A DNA stretch of 53,243 nucleotides. Origin: Alphaproteobacteria bacterium. Lineage in GTDB: Bacteria; Pseudomonadota; Alphaproteobacteria; Rickettsiales; UBA998. Below the pieces are notes generated by a model. The model was not told the origin of the DNA, made no database searches, and saw only the letters and a program-made list of their open reading frames with translations. Each line of letters opens with the position of its first letter. Position 1 is the stretch's first letter. Both the position numbers and the translations under genes were made by a program. This document shows, one piece after another, positions 1 through 8,148 of the stretch. The DNA lies in contig RDZH01000024.1 in the NCBI GenBank assembly GCA_004293935.1, positions 1 to 53,243 on the forward strand. The letters run 5' to 3'.

Positions 1-1
1 A

Positions 2-322
2 TCCGCAAGTGATAATATTGATTACATCAAATATGCCTTCAAGCCTGAGGTAGTGAAGGATTTGCGCATGTTCCAAGATAAGCGTTTTGGCAGTTTTGGG
101 GTGTTGGTGCAGCAAGATTTTATCGATTGCGTGCTTGCTAATAGCTTGAGCAATTTCATGTTTGAACTCTTATGGGATAGCGATGACCCAGATTATATGT
201 GGGATCTGAAGCGACACCCAAAACGCCCCAAAAACATCTATGGACGGCGCACCAAAGCCTTACGTCACCGCGATGATGCATGGATGGCAGAAATGCTTGC
301 CAAAACCCGCATCCGTAGTTGA
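2..322 (+). CDS. hypothetical protein, C-terminal fragment
   Basis: The frame is open from the left edge of the window to a TGA at 320-322, so this is the last ~106 residues of a gene that begins outside. A GTG at 53 could act as a start, but the frame continues upstream without a stop, so a truncated longer gene is more likely. The end is basic, with a run rich in Arg, Lys and Pro (WDLKRHPKRPKN). I recognise no motif. The stop lies 8 bases before the nagB ATG, and the purine-rich nagB ribosome site overlaps it, so the two genes are probably cotranscribed. Confidence 0.6.
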   Translation, partial: SASDNIDYIKYAFKPEVVKDLRMFQDKRFGSFGVLVQQDFIDCVLANSLSNFMFELLWDSDDPDYMWDLKRHPKRPKNIYGRRTKALRHRDDAWMAEMLAKTRIRS

Positions 323-330
323 GAGAGATT

Positions 331-1131
331 ATGACACATATTGAAACACCTGATACGATTATTTCTGCAAATTATGCCGCAATGAGTAAAAAAGCTGCCC
401 ACGAAATTGCTGCATTGCTGCACAGCAAACCCGATGCGGTGATTGGACTTGCCACAGGCAGTACGCCCATAGGGATGTATGCCGAACTTGTGCGTATGCA
501 TGAGGAAGAAGGGCTTGATTTTTCACAGGCAACTTTTTTCAATTTAGATGAATATGTAGGAATCCCGCATGATCACCCGCAATCCTATCATCATTTTATG
601 CATGAACATCTATTCAGCAACGTCAATGCCAACCCTGAACGCATCCATATTCCCAATGGCAATGCAGTTGATTTAGAAGCAGAATGTGCGCGCTATGAAC
701 AAGGCATCAAGGATGCGGGCGGGATTGATCTGCAAGTGCTTGGGATCGGTGCGAATGGGCATATTGGTTTTTGTGAACCGGGAACGGATTTTACGTTGGG
801 GACGCACATCACACAGCTTACGGAACAAACGCGCAATGATAATGCCCGTTTTTTTGATGATGATCATGAGCAAGTTCCCACAGAGGCATTATCCATGGGA
901 CCTGCCACGATTATGAGTGCCAAGCGCATCATTGTGTTGGCGAATAATACGGCTAAAACCAACAAAACCCACGCCGTACATGATGCCTTATATGGCGATG
1001 TCACACAAGACATACCTGCAACGATATTGCAAAAGCATCCTGATGTTAGTTTTTATCTGGATTGGAGCATTCAGCGTGAGGTGCAGAAAATGATCGCGAG
1101 TCAATCAGAACGTTCTTTTTCGAGAGATTAG
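331..1131 (+). CDS. nagB: glucosamine-6-phosphate deaminase
   Basis: Cytosolic enzyme that isomerises and deaminates glucosamine-6-phosphate to fructose-6-phosphate and ammonia, feeding amino sugars into glycolysis. Family signatures are visible in order: GLATGSTP near residue 44 (phosphate loop), FNLDEYVG near 73 (catalytic Asp) and LGIGANGHIGF near 138. The length of 266 residues is normal for NagB. I chose the ATG at 331 rather than an in-frame TTG at 319 because GAGAGA at 321-326 is well placed as a ribosome site for it. No other amino-sugar gene (nagA, PTS, kinase) is in the window; the upstream neighbour is the truncated orphan. A terminator hairpin follows about 150 bases downstream. 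Confidence 0.95.
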   Translation: MTHIETPDTIISANYAAMSKKAAHEIAALLHSKPDAVIGLATGSTPIGMYAELVRMHEEEGLDFSQATFFNLDEYVGIPHDHPQSYHHFMHEHLFSNVNANPERIHIPNGNAVDLEAECARYEQGIKDAGGIDLQVLGIGANGHIGFCEPGTDFTLGTHITQLTEQTRNDNARFFDDDHEQVPTEALSMGPATIMSAKRIIVLANNTAKTNKTHAVHDALYGDVTQDIPATILQKHPDVSFYLDWSIQREVQKMIASQSERSFSRD

Positions 1132-1241
1132 ATGGTTTCCTTGACTTTATAATGAGTGCGCGTTAATAATTATCGTTCGCTTTGTTTATAAATGATGGGG
1201 CATTTAACTCATTTTCTTTTTTGTTGCGTAAATTTTACAAT

Positions 1242-1262
1242 TATAGCGCGTAGCGATAGGTT
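1242..1262. repeat. 21-bp copy of a dispersed intergenic repeat
   Basis: These 21 bases are identical to 50277-50297 at the other end of the window, where the same sequence forms the left arm of a long hairpin. Here only the left arm is present, just before the nagB terminator. Confidence 0.6.
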
Positions 1263-1282
1263 TATAGCCACCTTATGAACCG

Positions 1283-1321
1283 AAAAAACCGTTACGCCGA
1301 TGAAGGCGCAACGGTTTTTTT
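1283..1321. terminator. bidirectional rho-independent terminator
   Basis: An A6 run, then CCGTT-A-CGCC, loop GATGAA, GGCG-C-AACGG and a T run. The stem is near perfect with one A/C mismatch and is flanked by A and T tracts. It can therefore end transcription from nagB on the plus strand and from the facing gene at 1320-1748 on the minus strand. Confidence 0.85.
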
Positions 1322-1748
1322 AGTCACAATGCTCTTGGTATAGTGCCAAGAGATTTTCGGATAACTCATCTGCGTTTCGACGAATGTCGATAGCGTTTAG
1401 AGTTGTGGCAAACTGGATGTTTGCATAAAACGCTGTCCCTGTTCTTACTTGTTTGCCTGCTTCAAATGAGAAGGAGTAAGAAGGCAGAGCAACGTAATCG
1501 ATGTTGCTCGAACGCAATTCGTCCGTTAACAACCATCGCTCATCATCATTGAGGCAAATGCGTTTCAGCACAAGAGATTGCTCTCCTATGATTGTGCGCA
1601 TCTTTACAAAATCACGTTGACCAATTTCGTATCCGCACAAGGCTTTTGACGAAATGGTTTCGATCGTATGTTCTGCATCCAAAACCAACCAGCTATTTTT
1701 GGTAAGATCGGACAGGTTTTGCAAATCGCTCAGTACTTTTGTAAACAT
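1320..1748 (-). CDS. hypothetical protein (142 aa)
   Basis: An intact reading frame of 142 residues with ATG start and TAA stop; the stop codon overlaps the 3' arm of the shared terminator. No signal peptide, membrane helix or recognisable motif is visible. The predicted protein is mixed alpha/beta, mildly acidic, with two cysteines in the first half and one near the C-terminus. It stands alone between nagB (convergent) and the flagellin cluster (divergent). I can assign no function. It is more AT-rich than the nearby housekeeping genes, which could mean acquired DNA, but that is only an impression. Confidence 0.65.
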   Translation of the reverse strand: MFTKVLSDLQNLSDLTKNSWLVLDAEHTIETISSKALCGYEIGQRDFVKMRTIIGEQSLVLKRICLNDDERWLLTDELRSSNIDYVALPSYSFSFEAGKQVRTGTAFYANIQFATTLNAIDIRRNADELSENLLALYQEHCD

Positions 1749-2072
1749 GATTGTTCGTTGGAGAATCGTTTTACACGATGAACCAGTACATCAGAGAAGG
1801 CAGTGCCTAAAGAAAATAATGTACTAAATCGTATAAAACATGTACTCTTTCAGTATAGATGTATATCAAAAAGAAATCAAATATTATTTTTGATTAGATG
1901 TACAAAAACATAATTTCACACAACATCACGCGCATTGCGTGAATTTTTATTATTATTTTAATCTGTTTCTTGTAGAGTGCAGATAACAAAAGTTTATTTT
2001 ATGGTGAGGTGCGTCTATGTGAGGTGCGAAATCATAAAAAAATATATTCCATTAGATGACTTGGGTAGTTCT
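1749..2072. other. AT-rich divergent intergenic region upstream of the flagellin cluster
   Basis: A 324-base gap without a convincing gene. It must hold the promoters for the minus-strand orphan and for flagellin 1. Visible structures are a hairpin AATCAAA/TTTGATT around 1877-1897 and a small hairpin CACGC/GCGTG at 1927-1941 followed by an AT-rich stretch. I see no clear sigma-28 or sigma-54 promoter. A frame extending flagellin 1 upstream to 1977 exists, but comparison with its paralogues argues against using it. Confidence 0.5.
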
Positions 2073-3815
2073 ATGATTTCACTACAACAATCTTTTTCCG
2101 CGCACACGCTTAATAATCATTTGAAAAGAACATCGACTTCTTTACAAAACACCATTAATCAGCTTTCTTCGGGAAGTCGGGTGGGGCATACACATCATGC
2201 AGAAAGCATCTATCATATTAGCAGTCGCTTCAAACTGCATGAAATGAACCATAAGCATAGTGCGAAAAATATGGCTGCCGCTTCTAGTATGCTGAGTGCG
2301 GTTGATAACGGGCTTGCGCAGATAGATGAGATAGTGATGCGTATGCAATTTTTGGCGGAGACTGCAAAAAATAGTACGATCACGCACGCAGAACGTAATG
2401 CGCTTTCAGTTGAATTGCAGACATTATCGGATGAAATTGATCGCATTTCCCTCAATACACAATTTGGGGGAATTAACTTATTAGATGGCGGAGCAGCAGC
2501 GCGGCGATTGAACGAAGGATCGGTTGCGACGATGCGTTCTGATGCAACGGCCGCAACATTATTGGGTGGGACTTTGGGGCTAGGAGGGCGCACCGTGATT
2601 GGAAGTTCAGGTGCGGATCTCTTATATGGTTTAGAGGGGGGGACGGTATTTGAAGCGGGAGCAGGGGGAGCGGGATTGCAAGGTCTGATTTATGATCCCC
2701 TTGATCCTTGGCAGGGCGTAAATAATATGACCGAAGCACGAAGCGCAATAGCAGACCCAGCTAATCTTTTAGTCACTTTTCGTTCAACAGGGTTAAGTTA
2801 TTCAACTCCCGGAGGACTAACTTATATTTCAACTTTTTTGGGTGCAGATAACGCTTCAGTAAGCAATACAGTAACAGCAAGTGCAACAGATTTTGAGCAT
2901 TTAGCACTCGTGTTTCGTGGCTCTCTCATCGTTCAAAATGCAGGAACGTATGATTTTCGTGTTACTTCGGATGATGGCTTTGCTTTGAATATCGGTGGAA
3001 ACACATTTATGCAATATCATGATGGGCGCGTGGGATCGAGTGATGGTTCAATCACATTAACGGCAGGGTTGCATTATTTTGAACTCATCTATTTTGAACG
3101 AGGTGGTGGTGAAGAGTTGTTTGTAGAATCTAACTTAGGCGGGGGAGCGATGCAAATTATGAATAGCAGTCATTTCTTAATGGCTGGCACGGGTTCTGAC
3201 GGCGATGATACAATGATTGGTGGAGTAAATGATTATGATGTTGCCCGCTATAGTGGCAATATCGAGGATTACAGAATCACACGGATTTCAAGCAATGAAT
3301 ATATTGTTGAAGATATGCGTTCAGGAAGTACGCATGGAAGGGATGTGTTGCGCAACATTGATCTGGTGCAATTTGCGAATAATGAATATATTCTAAGCTC
3401 TAACTCGGCAGCACGAAATTTGGATTTTCATAGCGAGGATGCACTCCGTGGACCATTAAGTTACGAGATTTTAGATACGTCCACACGGCGATTATTTGCC
3501 CGAAGCCCCGCAATGTCACTTGATGATGCGGCGCAAGCAGCAACTACCCAAAGAACATTAGAAGATGCATCATCGCGTATTGCTTTTCTTCGCAATTATG
3601 TGAACAATCTGCATATGGAATCAGAAGTGCGTTATGAACAATCGATGCGTGCAATGCATAGCATGGAGCAGATTGATAGCACCTTGTTTGATACGGATTT
3701 TACCAAAACTTCCTCGGAATACACGCAAGAACTCATGAAAACGAATAGTAATGTGTTGATGCGGGTTCAGACGCATAATATGCAACAAAATATTCTTAGA
3801 TTAATTAATGATTAA
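2073..3815 (+). CDS. flagellin-like protein with RTX-like repeats and PA14-type domain (paralogue 1)
   Basis: A 580-residue chimeric flagellin. Residues 1-140 match the N-terminal flagellin helices (LSSGSR near 31, the pattern ERNALSVELQTLSDEIDRI, ending LLDGG). Residues ~495-580 match the C-terminal helices (DTDFTKTSSEY, NVLMRVQ, LRLIND). Between them lie a short glycine/aspartate-rich RTX-like stretch (~176-195), a PA14-type beta domain (~200-370, with GTYDFRVTSDDGFAL and LTAGLHYFELIYFE) and an RTX-associated block (~375-445, DGDDTMIGG then VLRNIDLVQFA). The ATG at 2073 was chosen because all three paralogues begin MISLQQSFSA; a frame open to 1977 adds 32 unconserved residues. Its likely role is a filament subunit displaying a carbohydrate- or calcium-binding domain; that function is inferred. 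No other flagellar gene is nearby. Confidence 0.88.
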   Translation: MISLQQSFSAHTLNNHLKRTSTSLQNTINQLSSGSRVGHTHHAESIYHISSRFKLHEMNHKHSAKNMAAASSMLSAVDNGLAQIDEIVMRMQFLAETAKNSTITHAERNALSVELQTLSDEIDRISLNTQFGGINLLDGGAAARRLNEGSVATMRSDATAATLLGGTLGLGGRTVIGSSGADLLYGLEGGTVFEAGAGGAGLQGLIYDPLDPWQGVNNMTEARSAIADPANLLVTFRSTGLSYSTPGGLTYISTFLGADNASVSNTVTASATDFEHLALVFRGSLIVQNAGTYDFRVTSDDGFALNIGGNTFMQYHDGRVGSSDGSITLTAGLHYFELIYFERGGGEELFVESNLGGGAMQIMNSSHFLMAGTGSDGDDTMIGGVNDYDVARYSGNIEDYRITRISSNEYIVEDMRSGSTHGRDVLRNIDLVQFANNEYILSSNSAARNLDFHSEDALRGPLSYEILDTSTRRLFARSPAMSLDDAAQAATTQRTLEDASSRIAFLRNYVNNLHMESEVRYEQSMRAMHSMEQIDSTLFDTDFTKTSSEYTQELMKTNSNVLMRVQTHNMQQNILRLIND

Positions 3816-3852
3816 TTTTAAATAAATCATTCACACGCTACGGGTACTAACT

Positions 3853-5604
3853 ATGATTTCACTACAACAATCTTTTTCTGCACAAACACTCAATAATCAT
3901 TTGCGAAGAACGTCAATTTCGTTGCACAATAACATCCAGCAACTTTCTTCGGGAAGTCGGGTGGGGCATACACATCATGTCGAAAGCATCTATCATATTA
4001 GCAGTCGTTTTAGAGTACATGAAAATGATTTGCGCTATGAAGCAAAAAATATGGCTGCGGCATCGAGTTTGCTCAGTGTTGCCAATGATGGGCTTACCGC
4101 CATAGAAGAAATGATTAATCGGATGCAATCCTTAGCGCAGACTGCACAAAATAGCACGCTTACACAAGCTGAACGTGATTATCTTATGCTTGAATTTCAG
4201 ACATTAAACGATGAGATTGATCGCATCGCGCTCAACACCACGTTTGGCAATGTGCATTTGTTAAATGGTGGCGTATCGTCAGATGAGTGGAATCTAGGGG
4301 GGCGTGGGTTTGTTTTGAACGGTGATCAAACGGCAGAACAATTACGAGGAACGGAGGGCAGCGATACCATCATAGGCAGTGGAGGCAATGATGTTTTACA
4401 TGGGATGGGAGGCGGCGATGTCTTTGATGTAGAATCTGGGGAATCTGGGTTACAAGGTATTATTTATCGTCCCTATGCAGACCCTTCTATGTCCATAGGT
4501 GATTTGACTACGGCAGAAGAAGTCATTAGTAGCAAAATGGGATCGTTTGTTTTTCGGGCAACGAACCTAGATTATATGCATAATATGTGGGGAGGCGATG
4601 TTGTAGATTTTTTAGGTGCAGATGCTGCTTCATTAAATAATAGCACAACAAGTAATACGCTTTTTGATAATCTAGTTATGGTGTTTCGTGGTTCTCTTGT
4701 GGTGCAAACGACAGGATCATATGATTTTGATGTCGCATCCGATGATGGATTTGCTTTAGATATTGGTGGAGTACGTCAGATAGATCATGGTTGGGGGCGT
4801 AGTTTTGATCCATTAAATCCGACAGAAACACCGAGTCCTATTCATTTAACAGCAGGCGTGCATGATTTTCAACTTATTTATTTTGAAGGATTCGGAAATC
4901 AAGGATTGCGCGTGCGATCCAATTTAGCTGGAGGCGGAATGCAAGTGATGGATAGTAATCATTTCATCATGCCGGGAGGTACGAATGATGGCAATGATAC
5001 GCTCATAGGCGGGGCAGATGATTTTGATATTGCGCAATTTAGGGGGAATAGGGCAGATTATGCCATTACCCAACGTTCAGAAGGTGAGTTTCTTATTAGT
5101 GATATGCGTGTAGGAACGCCCAATGGATCGGACACATTGCGTCATATTGATATGGTACGCTTTGCTGATGGTGATTATTATTTAACCTCTGAGAATAGAC
5201 CAAAAACGTTAGATTTTTTTGGAGATAATACTGCTTCTGATCCAATCAGCTATGAAATATTGAATGTACGATCCCATAGATTATTTGAACGTACACCGAC
5301 GATGTCATTAGCGAGCGCACAGCAAGCATCGGATGCTCAGACTACATTAACGCAAGCAGAAGAGCGTGTTGCCTTTTTGCGCAATTATGTGAATAATCTG
5401 CACGCAAAATCAGAAATGCGCTATGAAGAATCTATGCGAACAATGCATAGCATGGAGCAGATTGACAGCAGCTTGTTTGATACGGATTTTGCCAAAACTT
5501 CTTCGGAGTACACGCAAGAACTTATGAAAACCAATAGTAATGTTCTGATGCGCGTTCAGACACATAATATGCAACAAAATATGCTAAGATTGATTAATGA
5601 TTAA
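3853..5604 (+). CDS. flagellin-like protein with RTX repeats and PA14-type domain (paralogue 2)
   Basis: The second tandem copy, 583 residues, 37 bases after paralogue 1. Same architecture: N-terminal flagellin helices 1-~140, the clearest RTX-type repeats of the three (GSDTIIGSGGNDVLHGMGG, ~172-192), a PA14-type domain with GSYDFDVASDDGFAL and LTAGVHDFQLIYFE, an RTX-associated block (DGNDTLIGG, then LRHIDMVRFADG), and the C-terminal flagellin helices ending LRLIND. The last ~60 residues are almost identical to paralogue 1, while the central domain differs at most positions. ATG at 3853; upstream there is only a weak GGGT, as for paralogue 1, and no strong ribosome site. No terminator separates it from paralogue 1, so the two are probably cotranscribed. 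Confidence 0.88.
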   Translation: MISLQQSFSAQTLNNHLRRTSISLHNNIQQLSSGSRVGHTHHVESIYHISSRFRVHENDLRYEAKNMAAASSLLSVANDGLTAIEEMINRMQSLAQTAQNSTLTQAERDYLMLEFQTLNDEIDRIALNTTFGNVHLLNGGVSSDEWNLGGRGFVLNGDQTAEQLRGTEGSDTIIGSGGNDVLHGMGGGDVFDVESGESGLQGIIYRPYADPSMSIGDLTTAEEVISSKMGSFVFRATNLDYMHNMWGGDVVDFLGADAASLNNSTTSNTLFDNLVMVFRGSLVVQTTGSYDFDVASDDGFALDIGGVRQIDHGWGRSFDPLNPTETPSPIHLTAGVHDFQLIYFEGFGNQGLRVRSNLAGGGMQVMDSNHFIMPGGTNDGNDTLIGGADDFDIAQFRGNRADYAITQRSEGEFLISDMRVGTPNGSDTLRHIDMVRFADGDYYLTSENRPKTLDFFGDNTASDPISYEILNVRSHRLFERTPTMSLASAQQASDAQTTLTQAEERVAFLRNYVNNLHAKSEMRYEESMRTMHSMEQIDSSLFDTDFAKTSSEYTQELMKTNSNVLMRVQTHNMQQNMLRLIND

Positions 5605-5644
5605 CCATTAATTATAGGATTTTTAGTTATAATGGAGAGAATAA

Positions 5645-5777
5645 GAGGCTTCTGCATACGTCTATCATCTTGTCAGGCTCGGCGTAAGGTTGGTATCCAT
5701 AAACTATTGTTGGTATTGGATTCCTGCCTTCGCAGGAATGACGAATTGATCGGTTTTATAGGTTATGCAGAAGTCTC
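5645..5777. repeat. MITE-like palindromic element, 133 bp
   Basis: Bounded by 14-bp inverted ends, GAGGCTTCTGCATA (5645-5658) and TATGCAGAAGTCTC (5764-5777), with one mismatch. Inside is a hairpin ATTCCTGC-CTTC-GCAGGAAT followed by GAC. It has no coding capacity. Related copies sit at 7569-7785 and 50986-51115. It fills most of the gap between flagellins 2 and 3 and could affect transcript ends or stability there. Confidence 0.75.
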
Positions 5778-5795
5778 AATAAAAAAATTAAAACA

Positions 5796-7544
5796 ATGAG
5801 TGTTCCTATGATTTCACTACAACAATCTTTTTCCGCACAAACGCTGAATGATCATTTGCGAAGAACCTCGAATTCGTTGCAACAGAATATCCATCAACTT
5901 TCTTCGGGAAGTCGCGTGGGGCATAAGCATAATGAAGAAAGCATCTATCATATTAGCAGTCGCTTTAGGTTTCATGAGTCAAATTTTCGCTATGGTGCGA
6001 AGAATATGGCGACCGCTTCAACCATGCTTAGTGTGGTGGATGATGGGCTTGCCACCATCGATGAATTGCTCACACGCATGAGAACCGTTGCTAATACGGC
6101 GAGTTCGAGTACGATCACGTCCGCAGAACGTAACGCGCTTTCCGTGGAGTTTCAAACATTATCAGAAGAAATTGATCGCATTGCCTTTGCGACGCGTTTT
6201 GGTGATGTGCATGTGTTAAATGGTGGTATAAGTTCACGGGAATTTGGTTTAGAGGCACGGGGATTGAATCGAGCAGGTGGTGTTGGCAATGATGTATTGG
6301 TAGGCGGCGTGGGAAGCGATACTATCTCTGGTGGCGCAGGCAATGATATAATGAATGGTGCTGGGGGAGGGGATATATTCCGCAGCGGTTTGCAAGTGAA
6401 CGCATTGGACGTTGAAGTTTTTCGCAATGGTTCAACAATACATAATATTAATGATGCGAATAGTGTGGTGGCAGACTCTAATAATTTATTCCTAAATTAT
6501 CGCGCTACATCATTGAATTATACGGGTAATGATAGCACACTTGCAGAATTTTTAGGAAATGATGCAAGTTCCGTGAGTAATATGGCAACAGCAAGTAGCA
6601 CGGTAGTGGATAATTTGGCATTTCGTATGCGTGGTTCGATTGCGGTGGAGGAAGCGAGACTTTATACTTTTTCTGCACAGGGTAGCCAAGGCTTTAGTGT
6701 GAGTATCAATGGACAAATCGTTGTGGATCAATTTTGTGGATGTACCTCTTTTGTGGAAACGGCAACGATTCACTTAGATCCGGGAGTTCATAGCATTGAA
6801 ATCATTTATTTTGATCGAGACGGGTTAGAAAAATTTGAGGTGCGTTCTGATATTGCCGGGCAAGGTATGCAAATCCTTGATGGTAGTGATTTTTTATCGC
6901 CTAGTGCTGGTGGCTCTGGTTCTGATGGGAATGATACGTTGCTCGGGGCGGCTGAATATCTGGACATTGCAGAATATAGCGGGAATAAAACAGATTATAG
7001 GATTACGCAGATCTCAGAAGATGAGTTCATGATTGAAGATTTACGTTCGGGAAGCCCCAATGGTAGAGATCTGTTGCGTCATATTGATGAGATAGAATTC
7101 GCCGATGGCAATTATACGCTAAAATCACCGATGATAGCACGTACATTAGATTTTCATTCTGAAGGTCATCTTCATGAGCCACTAAGTTATGAGATATTGA
7201 ATCTGCGCACGAATAAATTATTTACACGCACACCAACCATGTCGTTGGATAGCATGGCGCAAGCAGAAGATGCCAAGATTACCCTAGAAGAAGCCTCCGC
7301 GCGGGTGGCATTTTATCGTACCTATGTGGGCAATCTTCAGTCAGAGTCAGAATTGCGCTACGAGCATTCAACGCGTAGTATGAACGCGATGACTTCGATT
7401 AATAGCAGCTTATTTGATACGGATATTGCCAAGACTTCCGCTGAGTTTGCGCAAGCCCTATTGAAAATCAATGGTAATGTGCTTATGCGTGTGCAGAGCA
7501 ACAATATGCAAGAAAATATATTGGCTTTGGTGAATGGGGCGTAG
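5796..7544 (+). CDS. flagellin-like protein with RTX repeats and divergent PA14-type domain (paralogue 3)
   Basis: The third flagellin, 582 residues from the ATG at 5796 (MSVP then MISLQQSFSA; an ATG at 5808 would match the start of the paralogues exactly). N-terminal flagellin helices are followed by RTX-like repeats (GNDVLVGGVGSDTISGG), a more divergent PA14-type domain, an RTX-associated block (DGNDTLLGA, LLRHIDEIEFADG) and C-terminal flagellin helices (DTDIAKTSAEF). The SDDG motif of copies 1 and 2 is replaced by GSQG, and it has a cysteine pair (FCGC) that the others lack. It ends NGA instead of IND. A repeat element separates it from paralogue 2, so it may have its own promoter, though none is obvious. 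Confidence 0.87.
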   Translation: MSVPMISLQQSFSAQTLNDHLRRTSNSLQQNIHQLSSGSRVGHKHNEESIYHISSRFRFHESNFRYGAKNMATASTMLSVVDDGLATIDELLTRMRTVANTASSSTITSAERNALSVEFQTLSEEIDRIAFATRFGDVHVLNGGISSREFGLEARGLNRAGGVGNDVLVGGVGSDTISGGAGNDIMNGAGGGDIFRSGLQVNALDVEVFRNGSTIHNINDANSVVADSNNLFLNYRATSLNYTGNDSTLAEFLGNDASSVSNMATASSTVVDNLAFRMRGSIAVEEARLYTFSAQGSQGFSVSINGQIVVDQFCGCTSFVETATIHLDPGVHSIEIIYFDRDGLEKFEVRSDIAGQGMQILDGSDFLSPSAGGSGSDGNDTLLGAAEYLDIAEYSGNKTDYRITQISEDEFMIEDLRSGSPNGRDLLRHIDEIEFADGNYTLKSPMIARTLDFHSEGHLHEPLSYEILNLRTNKLFTRTPTMSLDSMAQAEDAKITLEEASARVAFYRTYVGNLQSESELRYEHSTRSMNAMTSINSSLFDTDIAKTSAEFAQALLKINGNVLMRVQSNNMQENILALVNGA

Positions 7545-7568
7545 GAAAAAAGGCGGACTCTTGTCCAT

Positions 7569-7785
7569 GAGACCTTGCTCGTCATGCTTGGCGTAAGGCA
7601 GGCATCCAGTAAGCAAAAATTGATCTGGATACCCGCCTTCGCGGGTATGACAAGAAGATAGACTTATGTAAAATTTTCACTAGATTCGTCATGCCTGCGT
7701 AGGCAGGCATCCAGTAGCACCAGTAGTTTATGGATACCAGCTTATCACGGGTATGATAAGAAGATAGACTTATGTAGAATTTTCA
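7569..7785. repeat. two tandem copies of the palindromic intergenic repeat
   Basis: Two direct copies of ~100 bp, near 7569-7681 and 7686-7785. Each has a GTCATGC...GCAGGCATCCAGTA hairpin, then a GGATACC...GGGTATGA hairpin, and each ends in AGATAGACTTATGTA followed by a T-rich tail. They belong to the same family as 5645-5777 and 50986-51115. They lie directly downstream of flagellin 3 and account for most of the 322-base gap to the next gene. Confidence 0.75.
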
Positions 7786-7794
7786 AAAAAGTAA

Positions 7795-7822
7795 TTGTTT
7801 ATTATAATGTTTATGCTATAGT
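7795..7822 (+). promoter_or_regulatory. candidate sigma-70 promoter for the small membrane protein gene
   Basis: TTGTTT (7795-7800), a 16-base spacer and TATAGT (7817-7822), 44 bases before the ATG at 7867. A reasonable match by eye only. Confidence 0.35.
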
Positions 7823-7866
7823 AAAATCTGAAATTCTTTCTGTCTACATAGACACCCATTAATTTT

Positions 7867-8124
7867 ATGACACTGAACGATGATCTTGCTAAGTACGAGG
7901 CTGAGCGTCAAGAAATTGAACAAACCCCAAGTCATTATGCCAATTTGGGAAAGAGAAACCAAGAAGCGCGACGCGCTTCATCTTCTCCTAAAAAAGGTGG
8001 TGGTTGTTTCGGTTTGATTTTGGTGGTGTTTTTTGTTTTTGTTGCCATCGCGGCAATGCAAACACCGTCTTCAAGACCATCCAACGATTCACCGAATCAA
8101 CTTATTGAATTTGGTGATCCTTAA
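7867..8124 (+). CDS. small single-span membrane protein (85 aa)
   Basis: A short protein with a charged N-terminal half (Asp, Glu, Lys, Arg-rich, about 45 residues), a KKGGG hinge, one hydrophobic helix (FGLILVVFFVFVAIA, ~50-64) and a short polar tail. It may be an inner-membrane protein with a cytoplasmic N-terminus. I do not recognise the family. The start is ATG at 7867 without a clear ribosome site. A plausible promoter lies upstream and the hemD gene faces it downstream. A spurious frame is possible, but the clean soluble-hinge-helix layout argues for a real gene. Confidence 0.6.
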   Translation: MTLNDDLAKYEAERQEIEQTPSHYANLGKRNQEARRASSSPKKGGGCFGLILVVFFVFVAIAAMQTPSSRPSNDSPNQLIEFGDP

Positions 8125-8148
8125 AAGGTTCTCTATGATGCCTCCTAT

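Noticed and set aside
1977-2072. Upstream start adding 32 residues to flagellin 1
   Set aside because: The paralogues begin at the equivalent of 2073, and the extra residues are unconserved and not signal-like.
5645-7785. Repeats near the flagellins as a CRISPR array
   Set aside because: Copies are ~100-133 bp, palindromic and unequally spaced; there are no short regular repeats, spacers or cas genes.
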